64,000 nt of DNA from Varanus komodoensis (lineage: Eukaryota; Chordata; Lepidosauria; Squamata; Varanidae). The DNA lies in assembly GCF_004798865.1 (NCBI RefSeq), contig NW_025335268.1, positions 79,510,468 through 79,574,467 on the forward strand. Direction: 5' to 3'. The notes under the pieces were generated by a model. The model was not told the origin of the DNA, ran no database searches, and worked only from the letters and a program-made list of their open reading frames with translations. The position numbers and the translations under genes are program-made. Of the stretch, positions 12,165 through 23,400 are shown in pieces. How positions within the stretch are numbered: the stretch's first letter is position 1; every line of letters starts with the position of its first letter.

Positions 12165-12950
12165 TGCATAGGTATTGAAACACAGGTTTTATAAGAGCCT
12201 GGATCTGAGCATTGAATCTGTCAGATTTGTTATCTCCCTCATTTTTTTTAAGACTCAAGTTATTTGTCTTCTGAAAATTTTGCAAATTTTGATGACTTCT
12301 ACTCAAAACCATACTGAAGCAAGATTTTTGTTTTGTCTGTCCAATCTTCATTAGTTCCAAGCTTCTGGATATATACAGGGACCCATATTTTCCTAATGCT
12401 AACCCCAGCCCCAGTTCCAACCCTAACTCAAACCCAGCCTGAAGTTTAGCCCTAACTGTAACACACAAGTAAAATCCATCTTCATCCGGACAGCATGCAC
12501 AAAGGAAGCACTTCAGCATTCATCCTGTCAGCTCAGTGTTTCTGCCAAATCTAAATCAATTCCAGGCCTCTGGATTTACAAAGAGCCTGGACTGAAGCTT
12601 AAATGTTATTCTAAGAAAAGATTAAAATCCCTTTCCATCCCAGCACCATACAGGAAGGCAACTGTCAGGTTGTTTCCTTGACTGCTTTCTTGGTCTGCCC
12701 AGTTTAGGCTAGTTCCAAGCCTCTGGATATGTGCAAGGACACAAGTTTTCCTAACCCTAACCTTATGCTGAAGTTCAGCTCAAACCCTAACATCCATCTA
12801 AAACCCAGAGCGCCTGCTGAAAGGGAGCACTTGGGTTGTTGTCGTGGACTTTTTGTTCTGCCTCCCAAATTTAAACTAGTTTCCAGCCTCTTGCCATGCA
12901 CTGGAGTCCAGATTTTCTTAACCCCAACCCTAATAGGCATGTAAAATCAT
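12165..12950. repeat. Degenerate tandem array, about 150-205 bp units, four to five units
   Basis: A repeated anchor (TTCCAAGCCTCTGGATAT and variants) begins at 12355, 12560, 12713 and 12881, giving spacings of 205, 153 and 168 bases. Each anchor is followed by a TTTTCCTAACCCTAA-like block (lost in the second unit), then by an AAATCCATCT or AAATCCCTTT block, a GGAAGCACTTCAG-like block and a GTCTGCCCAGTTTAGG-like block that leads into the next anchor. A fifth, weaker unit appears to precede the first (AAGAGCCTGGA near 12195 recurs at 12581). On the minus strand the units translate to similar stretches (GKYGSLYISRSLEL and GKLVSLHISRGLEL), which reflects duplication, not coding. I cannot name the family; a satellite relic is plausible. 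Confidence 0.72.
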
Positions 12951-13448
12951 TCAATACGCTATTCACCTTTTACGTCAGATCTTTATTTTTTTTTCACACA
13001 CTGCTTTTCAGTCTGTAATCATGTACTCCTAAAATGTTTTGATCCCCTCATCAGTGCATCAACAACATTTCCAAAGTTACAGTTTTGACTCGGCCTTTGA
13101 AGTTCACCAGCAAATCTCTGAAATGACTGTGCCTTGTTTGATTTTCTTGTTTCTCTCATTTTTGCCTCATTTTTCTTGGTGCAGAATATCCTTCAAATTG
13201 GTTTACCACAATCTCACATTTCAGCTTTCCTTCTGCATTAGTGAAAATGCCTAAAACATATCACCCATTTGGGCCTGGAAAACTCAATAACAGGCCTACG
13301 TTTGCTGTATCTGTCTTCTCTACAACTCTGCATGATTCCACAAACAGGCCAAAGTATGTTTCCAGTTGTCTGCAGAATGGTTGGGGATATCTAGTATCTC
13401 TGGGAGCTTTAGTTACTCAATCTTCCTTCTTGCTCTTTCAGGTTTCAC

Positions 13449-13700
13449 AATAACCCAGTTCACACATAACAACCCAATATTCGTTTCATCTGTAAATTTT
13501 TGTGAATAAGGTGGAGGTGAGGAAGCATGGAGACCCCCTGACATAACCACTGATTTTAACAACCCAGGGATGCTGTGTCACTGCACAGTCATCCAATGAT
13601 ACCTGAAAGAGGAATTATGGATCACTGAGAGAGCCACAACCCACATTTGTCACCCAAGAACAAACCATGGGTTGCAAGTGTGGCTTTTTCCTCCTGTACT
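13449..13700. repeat. Possible palindromic MITE-like repeat
   Basis: AATAACCCAGTTCACACATA at the left and AACCATGGGTTGCAAGTGTG at the right resemble halves of squamate palindromic repeats built on AACCCA and TGGGTT. Related words occur near 28279-28380 and 59130-59240. The family and the limits are uncertain. Confidence 0.27.
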
Positions 13701-16464
13701 AACCCAGGCATTCCAAGTTCAGATTCCGTAGACATCAAACCAAAGAAAGAGCTTTCCTGGGTTGTTTAGCCCTGTGGGAATGGTAATGTGGCTTGGTGCC
13801 AGCATGTTCCCTTGTTCATGCAACTTTGGCCTGTGAAAAGAGTTGATCGTTCTACAGCTTGCTGGCCCTTGAATGCTGGTGCTATGGTTTTCTCTACAGA
13901 AGCTTAGTTTGAGTATGAAATTCTGCTGTATCCCACCTTGCCACCTTGATATGCGCAATGCAACAAACAGACACATAGAAAAGGAGAGAGAAAGCCTGGG
14001 GGCTCCCTAATCCTCCTTCAAAGGAAACAGAAGAAACCTTGCTAAAGTGCCTTATTCAATGCCTCAACTAGGGAAGCCCTGTGTGTTGTTCCTTCTGCTA
14101 TGAAACAATGCTGGAAAGCATTGTATCTTCTCTTTTGGTACTCACCAAATGATCTTAGTCAAGTATCCAGCTTGTTCTTTCCCATTCCTGGATGCTCGCT
14201 GGTCACTGCTTTTTACTTCCAATATACTTTTTACTTCCTTCCTGCTCTTCTCTTCAAAGAATTGCTGTCATAGTTCTCCAGCAATCATGTTAGAAAGCCT
14301 CCTGGTGTGCAGAGCAGGCTGTCCTCAAATCAGTTCTTATGTGCAAGTCACACTAACTTCAAAGCTCTTCACATGGGGGGGGGGGGGAAAGCAAGCTGTG
14401 TAGGATTCACAGCTCAAGCCTGACTCGATGCACATTTTGATGTAGCCCTTACTACTGCTCTCTAGAGGAAAGTCCATGACCCTTAGACCTATTATCCAGG
14501 TTTACATAATTATCTCAACATTTCAGATTTAGATCGCCTATAAGTTAATTACCTTCGGTGTCTTTCTCAGGCATAATGTCCTGTTTACTGTTACTTTGCA
14601 GTTAGATGTTGTGACAGTTTCCAATTTGAACCTAATTCTGTTCTGATGTGGCATTCAGGCCCACTGGATTATTTTTTATGGGCATGCCACTGCTGGTGGT
14701 TAGCCTGGCCCAATATGTTTTCAATCATTTTTCACTGAAATTAAAACATTTCAGCAGTTTGTGGCCAGAGAATACAGCCAGTAACCCCAGCTGTGGAGAA
14801 CCACAAAAATACCAAGAGACTGAATCATATTCAGAAATAGTGCTGGAATTTGGGGCAGGGGGAAACAACAGTGACCCAAGTTGTGACTCTCTCTCACCCT
14901 CCCTCTTCACCCCACCCCCTTTCTGAAGCGTCATATTTGTATATATGGTGAGGAACTTTCTCACCATGGTTTCTCATTTTACTTTTCAGTTAGGAGGATC
15001 TACTTTAAGCATCAAAAGATAATAGTTTTAATTTGGACTAGAATGGTGTTTTGTCTGATTTGCTTTCCCAGGACATTTGGTTCTCATAGTTCTGGCTCAT
15101 AATATCATTGATAGCACCTATACCAGTACATATAGTACAGATACCAGTATTGACTTGTAGGCCCAGTGTTGCATGAACCTGAGAGATGCCAGTGGAAGAC
15201 TTCAGGAAGATTATTCCCTGGCCCAATTAACTGAAATTCTAGGGGCAAAATGACTGCCTATTCTACATTCCAGCTAGAATTTCTCTTCTATTTGTTTTCC
15301 ACATGCTTTTTTCTTCCCACCACCATTTTGGCTTCTTCCCTCAGACCCAAACATCACAGTTCATTACAGTTCTTCATACCAAGTCTTGTGGTTTGTCCAA
15401 CAGGCAGAAGTGGTAGGATGTATTTGTTAACTGTACTTTTATCCTACTTTTCAGACAATTTCCATCTCCCAAAGTGAGTCACATCATGAAAGAGACCATC
15501 AGACTTCCAAGTTAAAACACACAGACACACAGGATGGGGTGGAGAGGGAAAGTGTAGAAGAAAAATAGCAGTTCTTCAGAATGAGCTGATAAGCTACAAG
15601 TGGTCTTTTTAACCATATCAGCCTAGGCTGATCTTCCCTTACTGAAGATCAGTTGGTGGCTTTTGTTGCTTTGGCTGATGGATGAGGCTGCTACAGCTCT
15701 CCCTTCCCCAGCATCTGCAGCCCTAGGAAATCAGGCAGTGGAAGCTGAGTGTATGTCCTGAAAGGTAGGAAGGAAGTGTCCCTGGCAGCTGCTCTTTCTC
15801 TTGAAAATGGGTGGAATCAGGTGGGAGCCCTTGCCTTGAGGTTACTCTTAGGAGGCAGGAGATGCTGCTGATGAAATAAACCAGAGTGTGCCTGCCAATG
15901 GGAAGCCAGCCCAAACCAGAACACAGCATGGGGCAAGGACCTGAAGCTTCTTTACTTACACATGGGTCCCAATCCAGGTCATGCCCCCTGCACTATTTTG
16001 AAAGAAAAATCTACCCTCTAGGGAAACCACATTGTGTTCCATCACTCACACTTTCTGTTTTTTGCATTTGGCCTCGGAGGAGGTAGAAGCTTATGGGCAG
16101 GTAAAGCACACAAGAGTGCAACACACAGAAGAGAATACTGTTTGTCCCACTGATTGATCTGAATTCTGTTTCTAATCTGAATTTTCTCTGTTCTTTCAAA
16201 ACATGTTTTGATGGAGACCAGTTTGCAAATGGTACAATAAAAAGCAGCTATTTCTGAAAGGTTTCCAATGAGCCTGGATATCATATCCTAGTTATTTGAT
16301 TAAATTATACATCCATCAGTTTAATTGGATGGCAGCCTAATTAATGGTGCATTCATTGTGATTCTGCTTCCTGATGATTCAGATATTCTTGCCTCCAAGA
16401 AGAAAATTTCCTGAAAATTGAATGCTGAAGTGCCAATGCCATGTTAGTAGTGACTCAGTATTTC
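13701..16464. other. Unassigned non-coding DNA
   Basis: I see no gene. A G13 run lies at 14375-14387. Near 16290-16350 there is a cluster of homeodomain-like TAATTAAT and GATTAAAT words, which could be regulatory but has no further support. Confidence 0.4.
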
Positions 16465-16555
16465 CCTAGGGCAGTCTTTCCCTGTCCATCCTTCAGGTGT
16501 TTTGGACTTCAACTGCCATCAGTGGACAGGAAAGTTGGAAGTTGTAATTAAAGAG
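16465..16555 (+). repeat. Decayed short interspersed repeat (same type as 9190-9345)
   Basis: TCCATCCTTCAGGTGTTTTG, then GACTTCAACTGCCATCAGTG, then GGAAGTTGTAATTAAAG follow the order of a common squamate palindromic repeat. The copy is short and divergent. It is followed by a 14-bp short tandem word (ATCTATCCTCTTAT) at 16561-16600. Confidence 0.35.
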
Positions 16556-16600
16556 GGCATATCTATCCTCTTATATCTATCCTCTTATATCTATCATGAC

Positions 16601-17334
16601 TAAGCAGAAGTAGGAAACATCAGGTAGGCTTTATAAAGGTAAATGTATCACAACTTTACCACTAGCACTCTTGCTCGGAAAATACTCTTTCATCTATCCC
16701 ACTGTATTCTCGTACTGTACTTTGATAACTGCTTTATTTGGGAGGTTCACAAAGGAAGCCTTCCTGCAGCAGTGATGTTACCTTAAGAGCTCTAATTCAC
16801 CTAGGGAAGAGAGCTACAGATTTCACTCTTTACTGCTTTTGCGCGCCAAGAAAATGACTGAAGCCTTAATGTAAATTGATGTTTCTTTCAAGTTAAAGCC
16901 GTTTAGTGACAAAAATTTGTAGATTGAAAAAGTGACCTTGAGCATGCGGTTTCATTTAAAAGATGTCTTTGGCTCCAAGCTGGATGAATTCCTGTGGATC
17001 CATTAAGCAGAGCTGCCTGATGACGTCCATGCCTGGCAATTCTGACTGCCAAAACAAATAAAGTCATATATTGTCCATATCTACCTTCAGTCGTTTTGTC
17101 AAGGATATAGTGATATTAGTTGCACTTCTTCCCCCTTCTTCTTATTTGTGCCAGCGGTGCAGTTATCTTCTTAAAGCAGTCTTTCGAAAGGATTCTCCTA
17201 AGCTGCTGCTAGGGACATGTGAGGTATGTATGGATGGATGTGTTGATTCCAAGAACACCACAGATGAAGTTTCACTCTCTGTCCCCTCACCCTTAACTTG
17301 TGGCTACTCCCCACGTGCTGCAGAGTGTTGAATC
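16601..17334. other. Unassigned non-coding DNA
   Basis: No gene or repeat that I can name. The 86-residue open frame at 17071-17331 has no recognisable domain. Confidence 0.4.
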
Positions 17335-17470
17335 TCCTTCTGCCTGAGGGCCAAATTCAATTTCAAGGAATCTTTTAGAGACCATGTTGCAATGGTGGGT
17401 GGGGCTAAAGGGAAAGAAGGTGGGACCAAGTACAAAAATAAAAACTGCCAGCATGCTAGGGCTTAAAAGT
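17335..17470 (+). repeat. Possible hAT-type non-autonomous repeat fragment
   Basis: GAGGGCCAAATTCAATTTCA, then GGTGGGTGGGGCTAAAGGG, resembles short reptile repeats built around GGGCCAAATTC and GTGGGYGGGGC. A similar order is seen at 46880-47000. No terminal repeats were defined. Confidence 0.27.
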
Positions 17471-17623
17471 CATACTCCAGCAACTTGGGCGAGAGAAAGC
17501 CTTGCAGACTCGATACTTCAGGAACCTGTGGGCAGCTGTTTTGCCACTGTGTGTAGGGTCTGCTGGACTAGATGGACCTTTGGTCCAATCTAGCATGGCT
17601 TTCCCTTTGTTCTTACGTTCTTA
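17471..17623 (+). mobile_element. CR1-type LINE 3' end
   Basis: The block GTGGGCAGCTGTTTTGCCAC, then CTGCTGGACTAGATGGACC, then TTTGGTCCAATCTAGCATGG, and a TTCTTACGTTCTTA tail follow the CR1 3' end order seen across reptiles and birds (GGACTAGATGGRCC and an 8-base tail word). The same family occurs inverted at 26190-26450. The copy is 5'-truncated and has no coding part. Confidence 0.65.
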
Positions 17624-19110
17624 ACAAAACATACTTGTAATCTTGCACAGTTTAGCAATGCATGATAGCTTTCCTTACACTGCTCTAAGTGTGCTTGGGC
17701 CAATTAAGACTGAGAACATTGTGGTCCAGACAGGGCTTTAAACATGACCTCTTAGCCCTTTTCCTCTAAACCTTCTCTCAATGCGGGGGAAAAAGAATAG
17801 CTGCAGTTCTCATGATTACCATAACTTTTTGTTTAGCCTGAAGGCTCAAAACAGGCATTACTTTAAATATATGTCTAACAGCTATGTTTTAGTTTTCATT
17901 TTTACTCCAGCCTTGGCACAGTTTCTCTAATATAGACCAATACCCTGGGGGAAGGGGATGGGTAACTGCTTTTAAGATCTAGATGAGGGCTATTGCACCT
18001 ACTCATTTTCATTTTTACTCTAAAATGAAAAAAACAAAACAAAAAAAAAACCCACTGCTGTTAGATGTTCATTTAAAGTAATGTCTTTTTTGGCACTAAG
18101 CCTTGGAAGAGGCATTTCAGCCTTACGGAATGGGGGGTGAGGGGAATTGTACAGAAGTCAGGAAGCTGTCAAATGTCTGGCTGTGTGAAAGATGGAGCCC
18201 ATGGAAGGGGGTGTGGCTATCTGGGGACCCTGGATCTACTGGGTAGGCAATTAAAGCAGTGACTCAGCAGTCTAATAGTATAATTTTAAAAATCCTGATC
18301 TTGAAAAAAATGTGGATTATTAAAATTGCTCGTGTGTGTATTCTGTCATTAGCTTTCTTTTATGCTACTATATTGTCCTTTAAGGTTTTACTGCTACATT
18401 GGCTTAGGGATCCTCTTAAACACTCTTTAAGGGTGTTGGCTGTCGACTAGTATAGAAAAGTAAGAAATGAACTTAATGTCACGTGGAGGTATGCCCCAGC
18501 ACACTGAGGTTACATGCAAGGCTTCAGCTTTTGTTCTACCACCTGTGAATGCTGAACTAATTCTGAAGAAGCCTGGAGACCCTCCACCTCCGGTGCAAAA
18601 TCTGACACATGCACTGGGATTGCATGAATAAATGGCCATATTATGGGCACCAGTTGCTATTCACTGAACTTTCAGCAGTTGTCTAAGAAACACCATTAAG
18701 CAGTAATACTTGTTTGTGACAAAATGAAGATAATGGGCTTTTGAAGCTGGGTCATTGCTTCACCTAATTTCTTCAGAAAGGATTTCTTTCTGCCCATCCC
18801 TACATTAGATATCATGATGTATGATGATCTGCACGAGGTCTAAATGAAGAAGTAAACCACGGTCCGTGCCCCAAACGTACAGGCAAGGCGCAGATTGCCA
18901 GTTGCTCTTTGGGCAACCTGCCCCCTCCAAGAAGCTTCAGAGGCTGTCCCTGAGAACTCTGCCTTGCTGGGAAAGCTATACTGTGTGTTGCCACAGCATG
19001 ACTAGCTTCTCTCGGGGGATACTTTTGCTGAGAACAGGCTGCTTTTGCATTTATAAACTCGGCAACGTATTCTTTCCTTTCTAGGTGCCAGGCTCTGGAG
19101 TTCTGTAAAC
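17624..19110. other. Unassigned non-coding DNA
   Basis: No gene or repeat that I can name. An A-rich run lies at about 18028-18050. Confidence 0.4.
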
Positions 19111-19200
19111 AGTGCAATCCTATATATAAGCACCCCACATTAAGCCCCACTGAATTCATTGGGCATGAATGAATAAGTGTGTATAGGTTATAATGTACAT
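19111..19200 (+). repeat. Short palindromic repeat (AAGCCCCACTGAATTCATTGGG core)
   Basis: GTGCAATCCTATATATAAGC, then TAAGCCCCACTGAATTCATT, then GGGCATGAATGAATAAGTG follow a very common amniote short repeat whose two halves mirror each other (TAAGCCC...GGGCTTA, CCTATG...CATAGG). Other weak copies are at 24440-24600, 27545-27632, 35500-35570 and 47190-47265. The class is uncertain; a MITE is plausible. Confidence 0.42.
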
Positions 19201-19249
19201 TTCTGTGTTTGTAAACCTCAGCTCTGAATGCTTGAAATGTACTGTATAA

Positions 19250-19345
19250 TTGTTGTGAAGAGTCTTGTGGCAGTTTCACAAGAACGAATGCGTTCATTAT
19301 GGCATAAATTTTCATGGACTTGGATCCGCTTCATCAGATGCCTGA
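19250..19345 (+). repeat. Short interspersed repeat (second copy of the 6245-6350 type)
   Basis: GAGTCTTGTGGCAGTTTCAC, then TTATGGCATAAATTTTCATG, then CGCTTCATCAGATGCCTGAA match the 6245-6350 repeat and its common reptile form. The copy is decayed. Confidence 0.45.
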
Positions 19346-21224
19346 AGTGTTATCCTAAGTTGGCATGGTTGTACATGAGGAAAATGTAAGCAGTGAGGTG
19401 AGAAGAAAATGAAATATAAAAATACAGGGCATGATGATTACATTAAAGCTTAGGTGTATGCAAAATAAATCTCTATGGACTTTATTGGGCCATTCACAAC
19501 GCAGGGTAAATGCTATCTTCACTGTTAGGCGATTGATTGATGCAATTTTTTCCTGGCATGGGCCCTTGCACTGGAGAGCAGATGGGAAGCCTAGTCTGGC
19601 TCCTGCCATCAGCCAGGGGACCAGGGTCACTGGGAAGCTGCACCAGCTGGTTGCAAGAAAAAGGAAATCAGGGCAGCAAGGGGTTGCCAACACTCTCCCT
19701 GCCCAACTGAGCACTCCACCCCAATGGATTATTGCCCTGAAATACAACAGGAAGGGAGCAAACATCTGGCCCCATCCAGGCAATGAAGAAGCAAATGCTA
19801 CCAAGCAAAAGTACCCACTTCCCCTCCTCTGCCCTTGCGTTCCTCATGCTTTTACTCTAAGATGGATTGAATGCCTGGCTCTTTCCTTATTGATGTGAGC
19901 TACTTTGGGAGACAATTTTCTCAGAAACAGCATTGTTGTGCAGTAAATAAATGGATCCTTAAGCCAATGGATCAGTAAAATGGCTAGTCTACCCAGCCTT
20001 CTCCAACCTGGTGGTCACGCTCTCTGAGCGTGAGAAGAGCTCCACTCCAATACGCATAGAAGAACCAGATTGGGAAGGCTCCCCTAATCGCTGGCCATCC
20101 ATTCTGGTCTGTTCCAGCAATGGATGAAAGGAATTCTTCCAGTAGCCTGGGCTCATGCACCCAGCTCCATTATGGAGATGCTCAGTCCCAGTCCTCATCA
20201 CCAGCAAAGCCTGACTGGTGGAGCATGATGGAAGAACCGAACTGGGAGAGGGCCTAGTCTTTTTGCCACAGGAAAAACAGCTAGAGAATGTGTCCTATAG
20301 CTCTACTTCCACCATTGCAGACACCTAGTAATCCTACGTATTCACAGGGTTGTTGGTCACGGTCAGTGTCTCTGCTGTCAACCGAGTAAACTACTTTGAC
20401 TGAGTGGCCATGCCTTTGAAAACATTCCTTGAAGTTCTCTTTTATTTGGATAAGGTTTGAAACTCACCCCTACTGGGCACTCTGAAAGCAATGCTTTGCA
20501 GTAGCAAAACGTTCATGGAAATTTAATTTTAAAACCAGAAGGGAGAAGATATGGTTGGCAACTTTTCCCCTCTATTTGACTGTCAATCGGGCATTGAATA
20601 AATATACTAGGTAAGTGGAAACTCTGCTCAACTAGTACCATCCAGCTGTTTAAATATTGTTACATGTAGTATAGCTTTGCTAAGTGTATGTGTGAGAGGG
20701 AGGGGGCAAGAGGGAAATTGTTGCCATAACTAACTTTTCCTTTGTGACAACATATAATAAACTTGTAGACAAAGAATTTCCTTTCACACTTCCTCTCTGG
20801 TTCCACATCTAAGGGACACATGTAACTGGAATCCAAGGAAATGGGGACTACAATTTTTTCCAGTCATTTTTTAACCTCAGCAATCTGACACAGTATTTCC
20901 TGTGCTGATTGGCTCTGGGAAGACACCTCGGTTAAAGTGTCCCCGTGATGTAAATTGGCACAGGGTCTGAGTTAACAGAAAGGAAGAGAATAGATGGACA
21001 TTCGCCTATGTAAATACACCCGTGGTATTTGGTTCTAGAAGTGTTAATGCAAGGGAAATTATATGTAGAAATAGAGACATCATTCCCACAAGACAGGAAG
21101 GTAGATGAATTGTGGTTATAAGAAATAGCTAGATATGGAGAAATCTACTCCACTGTCCTGTCTTGGGGCCAGAAAGTTTACTTGCAAAAGCTTGATTCCA
21201 GCACAGAACAAACCAAGGGCTCCA
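19346..21224. other. Unassigned non-coding DNA with long chance open frames
   Basis: Open frames of 155 residues (19431-19898, plus) and 149 residues (19355-19804, minus) overlap on opposite strands. Neither shows a domain, signal or repeat motif, and no splice sites frame them. I take them as chance in a locally GC-richer patch. Short fragments of the common palindromic repeat may lie at 19990-20200. Confidence 0.4.
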
Positions 21225-21390
21225 TGTGGCTCATTGTCAGAGTAGGCATTTTGCATACCGATGGTCCTGAGTTGAGTCTGGCATTCCCAGACAAGAGTTC
21301 CTTCTAAAACCCCGTGGACTTGACACTAAAGCAAACCCCAGCGATACTGGACTAGATGGACTAATATTTGGTCTTTGGTTGTGGTAGTTC
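21225..21390 (+). mobile_element. tRNA-derived SINE copy, decayed
   Basis: GGCATTTTGCATACCGATGG, then TCCTGAGTTGAGTCTGGCA, then ATACTGGACTAGATGGACTA resemble a squamate SINE with a tRNA-like head (normally TTGCATGCAGAAGGTCCCAG, then GGTTCAATC as B box) and a GATGGACCA 3' part. B-box similarity is weak in this copy. Confidence 0.42.
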
Positions 21391-22856
21391 TCTTGCCTTT
21401 CCAGACTTGGGGGCATTTCTAGTTGCACTGAGAGACATACCTAGACCTGTGGAATGCAAACATTTTACTTGTATTTTTGGGAAAAGGAGAGGGAAGGCGG
21501 GGGAAATGTCCACATAATGAAGGGAGGTGGGATAATTACCAGGAAGAATGTGAATGTGAGATCTCTGTGAGGATCAGACACAATAATTTAGAAATGCTCA
21601 GGATGTCAAGATACAAACAGGACTATGTGAAGGAAGGACATTATGGTAATTGCATGATTTCCTGTAGTTGACTGTACAGGAGGAGGAGGAGGCTGACCAG
21701 ATAAGTGATCACTGAGTTTAATTATATCTCCTACAGATTTTACCTTGTTTATCTACCCATGCATAAGAGCATCATTAGTAAATTCAGTGAATGCCGATAT
21801 CAACCTGTTATAGATCTTCCCCAGTTTCCACAGATAGTAATAAGTGGAGATTGTGATTGTATTTATTATTATTAAAATATTTTATGGCTTCTACTTGAAG
21901 GTATAAGTTCATTGCTCACTTGAACCATATCAATGGCAATATTTTTCCCTTGATTCACTTGGCTTTAGAAGGCAAACTAATAATCTCATGATGGAAGCTG
22001 AATCAAACCCACAGAAAAAGAGTGGCTGGAATTTGTGACAGTTCAAATGTTAGATATTTGCTCTAAAACAAGAGCAAATATATAACCTATATAAACTCTC
22101 TTGAGTTAGACAAATACAGACTTCCGGTTCACCTAATGGTTACCTGTATAATAGAGATGCGTTAAAGCCACTGTTTGAATTCTAGTTACTTAAAAACCAA
22201 AGCTGTATTGGTTTTACACTCTCATACTGTGTAAACAGTACATGCCTTCAGGTAATTCAGATAAGGGCAGGATTGCTCTCCTGGCACAGACCACCACTTT
22301 GTATAAATTTTTCCTGGCGTTGTTATAATAACTAGATGGTCTCACACACTCACTTGTAAACAAGTGGTCATACAATAATTTGGTCATTTCTTTCATTATT
22401 GTTTTGGCATGTTGGCATTTCTCTTAATAGCCAATCAATGAAGGCATTTTGGTTTCAGCTGTATCACAACATGATTTGCATAGCATTATAGTGTTGTATG
22501 TTACAAAATATTTGAAAACGGGGAATTGGCATTATCACATATTAATAGCTGACAGATAGGCAGAACTGTGCATAATGCTACTTCCATTCTGATTAAAGCC
22601 TGTAGATTCTTGTTCTACATCATAATTTGTAACTATTTTGGGTAATGCCATTAAAACTTACTCTTCCTGAAATTAATTTGTGAATTAATTTCTTTAACCA
22701 TTTTTAATTGTTTTGAGTTGTTCCTAATTATTGCACTGCTTTTGCGAGTTAGTGGTATGGAATACTTCTTTTTATAAGTATCCTGTTTATTTACTTTCTC
22801 TTTCATCTCTGCTTTCCCTTCTCCATTTGTCATCATTGCTTCAATTTGAATTTAAT
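21391..22856. other. Unassigned AT-rich DNA
   Basis: No gene is seen. A TTATTATTATTAAAATATTT run at 21862-21881 may be the tail of an inverted L2-type end but is too short to call. Confidence 0.4.
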
Positions 22857-22857
22857 T

Positions 22858-22954
22858 AACTAATTAGTTGCTGCATTTTAAAGTTCAGTCTTTCTTCCAG
22901 ATGTCTAACTAATTAGTTGCTACATTTTAAAGTTCAGTCTTTCTTCCAGATGTC
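22858..22954. repeat. 49-bp tandem duplication, two near-identical copies
   Basis: The unit starting AACTAATTAGTTGCTGCATT at 22858 is repeated from 22907 with a period of 49 bases. One base differs (CTGC against CTAC). Both units contain TAATTAG, a homeodomain-type word. A slippage or end-joining duplication of recent date is the simplest explanation. Confidence 0.92.
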
Positions 22955-23194
22955 ATTGGATGTGTCTCTTATGTGAAGTGGAATTGTTCTGCACTTCTCA
23001 AATGAAAGACTGACTTTGTGGCAACACTCTTTGTCTGCACACTTTCCACTAAGTTTGATTCGTGGTTATGTCTAGGGTGGCCACTTATGAATCACCAAGA
23101 ACTATATCACCCACTCAAGAAGGATGGCAAAAGAGTATGCTAATCTGCACACAATTTGTATGTGCTAATTTCTAGGTATGGACGAAGATTTATT

Positions 23195-23400
23195 ATTATT
23201 ACATTGAGGTTGAGAAGAACCCAAACCAGATTTACACAGTTCCCCCTTCTATTTTTTATCCTAGCAATAGCCCTCTGAGGCAGGTCAGTCTACAAGTGAG
23301 TGACTGGCTAAAAGTCAACCAATGAGCTTCATGGCTGAGTGGAGGTGAGAACCCAGATCCCCGCTTCCCCAGGCCAGCATTCAACCATCCACCATGCAGA
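23195..23400 (-). mobile_element. tRNA-derived MIR-like SINE
   Basis: The plus strand reads TTATCCTAGCAATAGCCCTC, TGAGGCAGGTCAGTCTACA, GAGTGACTGGCTAAAAGTCA, ATGAGCTTCATGGCTGAGTG and GGTGAGAACCCAGATCCCC. This is the reverse complement of a reptile SINE with a tRNA-like head (B box near 23345-23355, GGGTTCTCACC) and a CORE-type body. It has the same body order as 36441-36660 but the opposite strand. The tail side starts with a TTATTATTATTA word at 23190-23201. Confidence 0.58.

Noticed and set aside
12745-12765. Telomere-like CCTAACCCTAACC words
   Set aside because: Only two full repeats occur and they belong to the tandem unit, so it is not an interstitial telomere.
18812-19315. Open frame of 167 residues on the minus strand
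   Set aside because: It runs through two interspersed repeats (19111-19200 and 19250-19345) and has no domain, so it is a by-product of their sequence.
19355-19898. Overlapping open frames of 155 residues (plus) and 149 residues (minus)
   Set aside because: They overlap on opposite strands, have no domain, signal or repeat motif, and no splice sites frame them. Chance in a GC-richer patch is enough.
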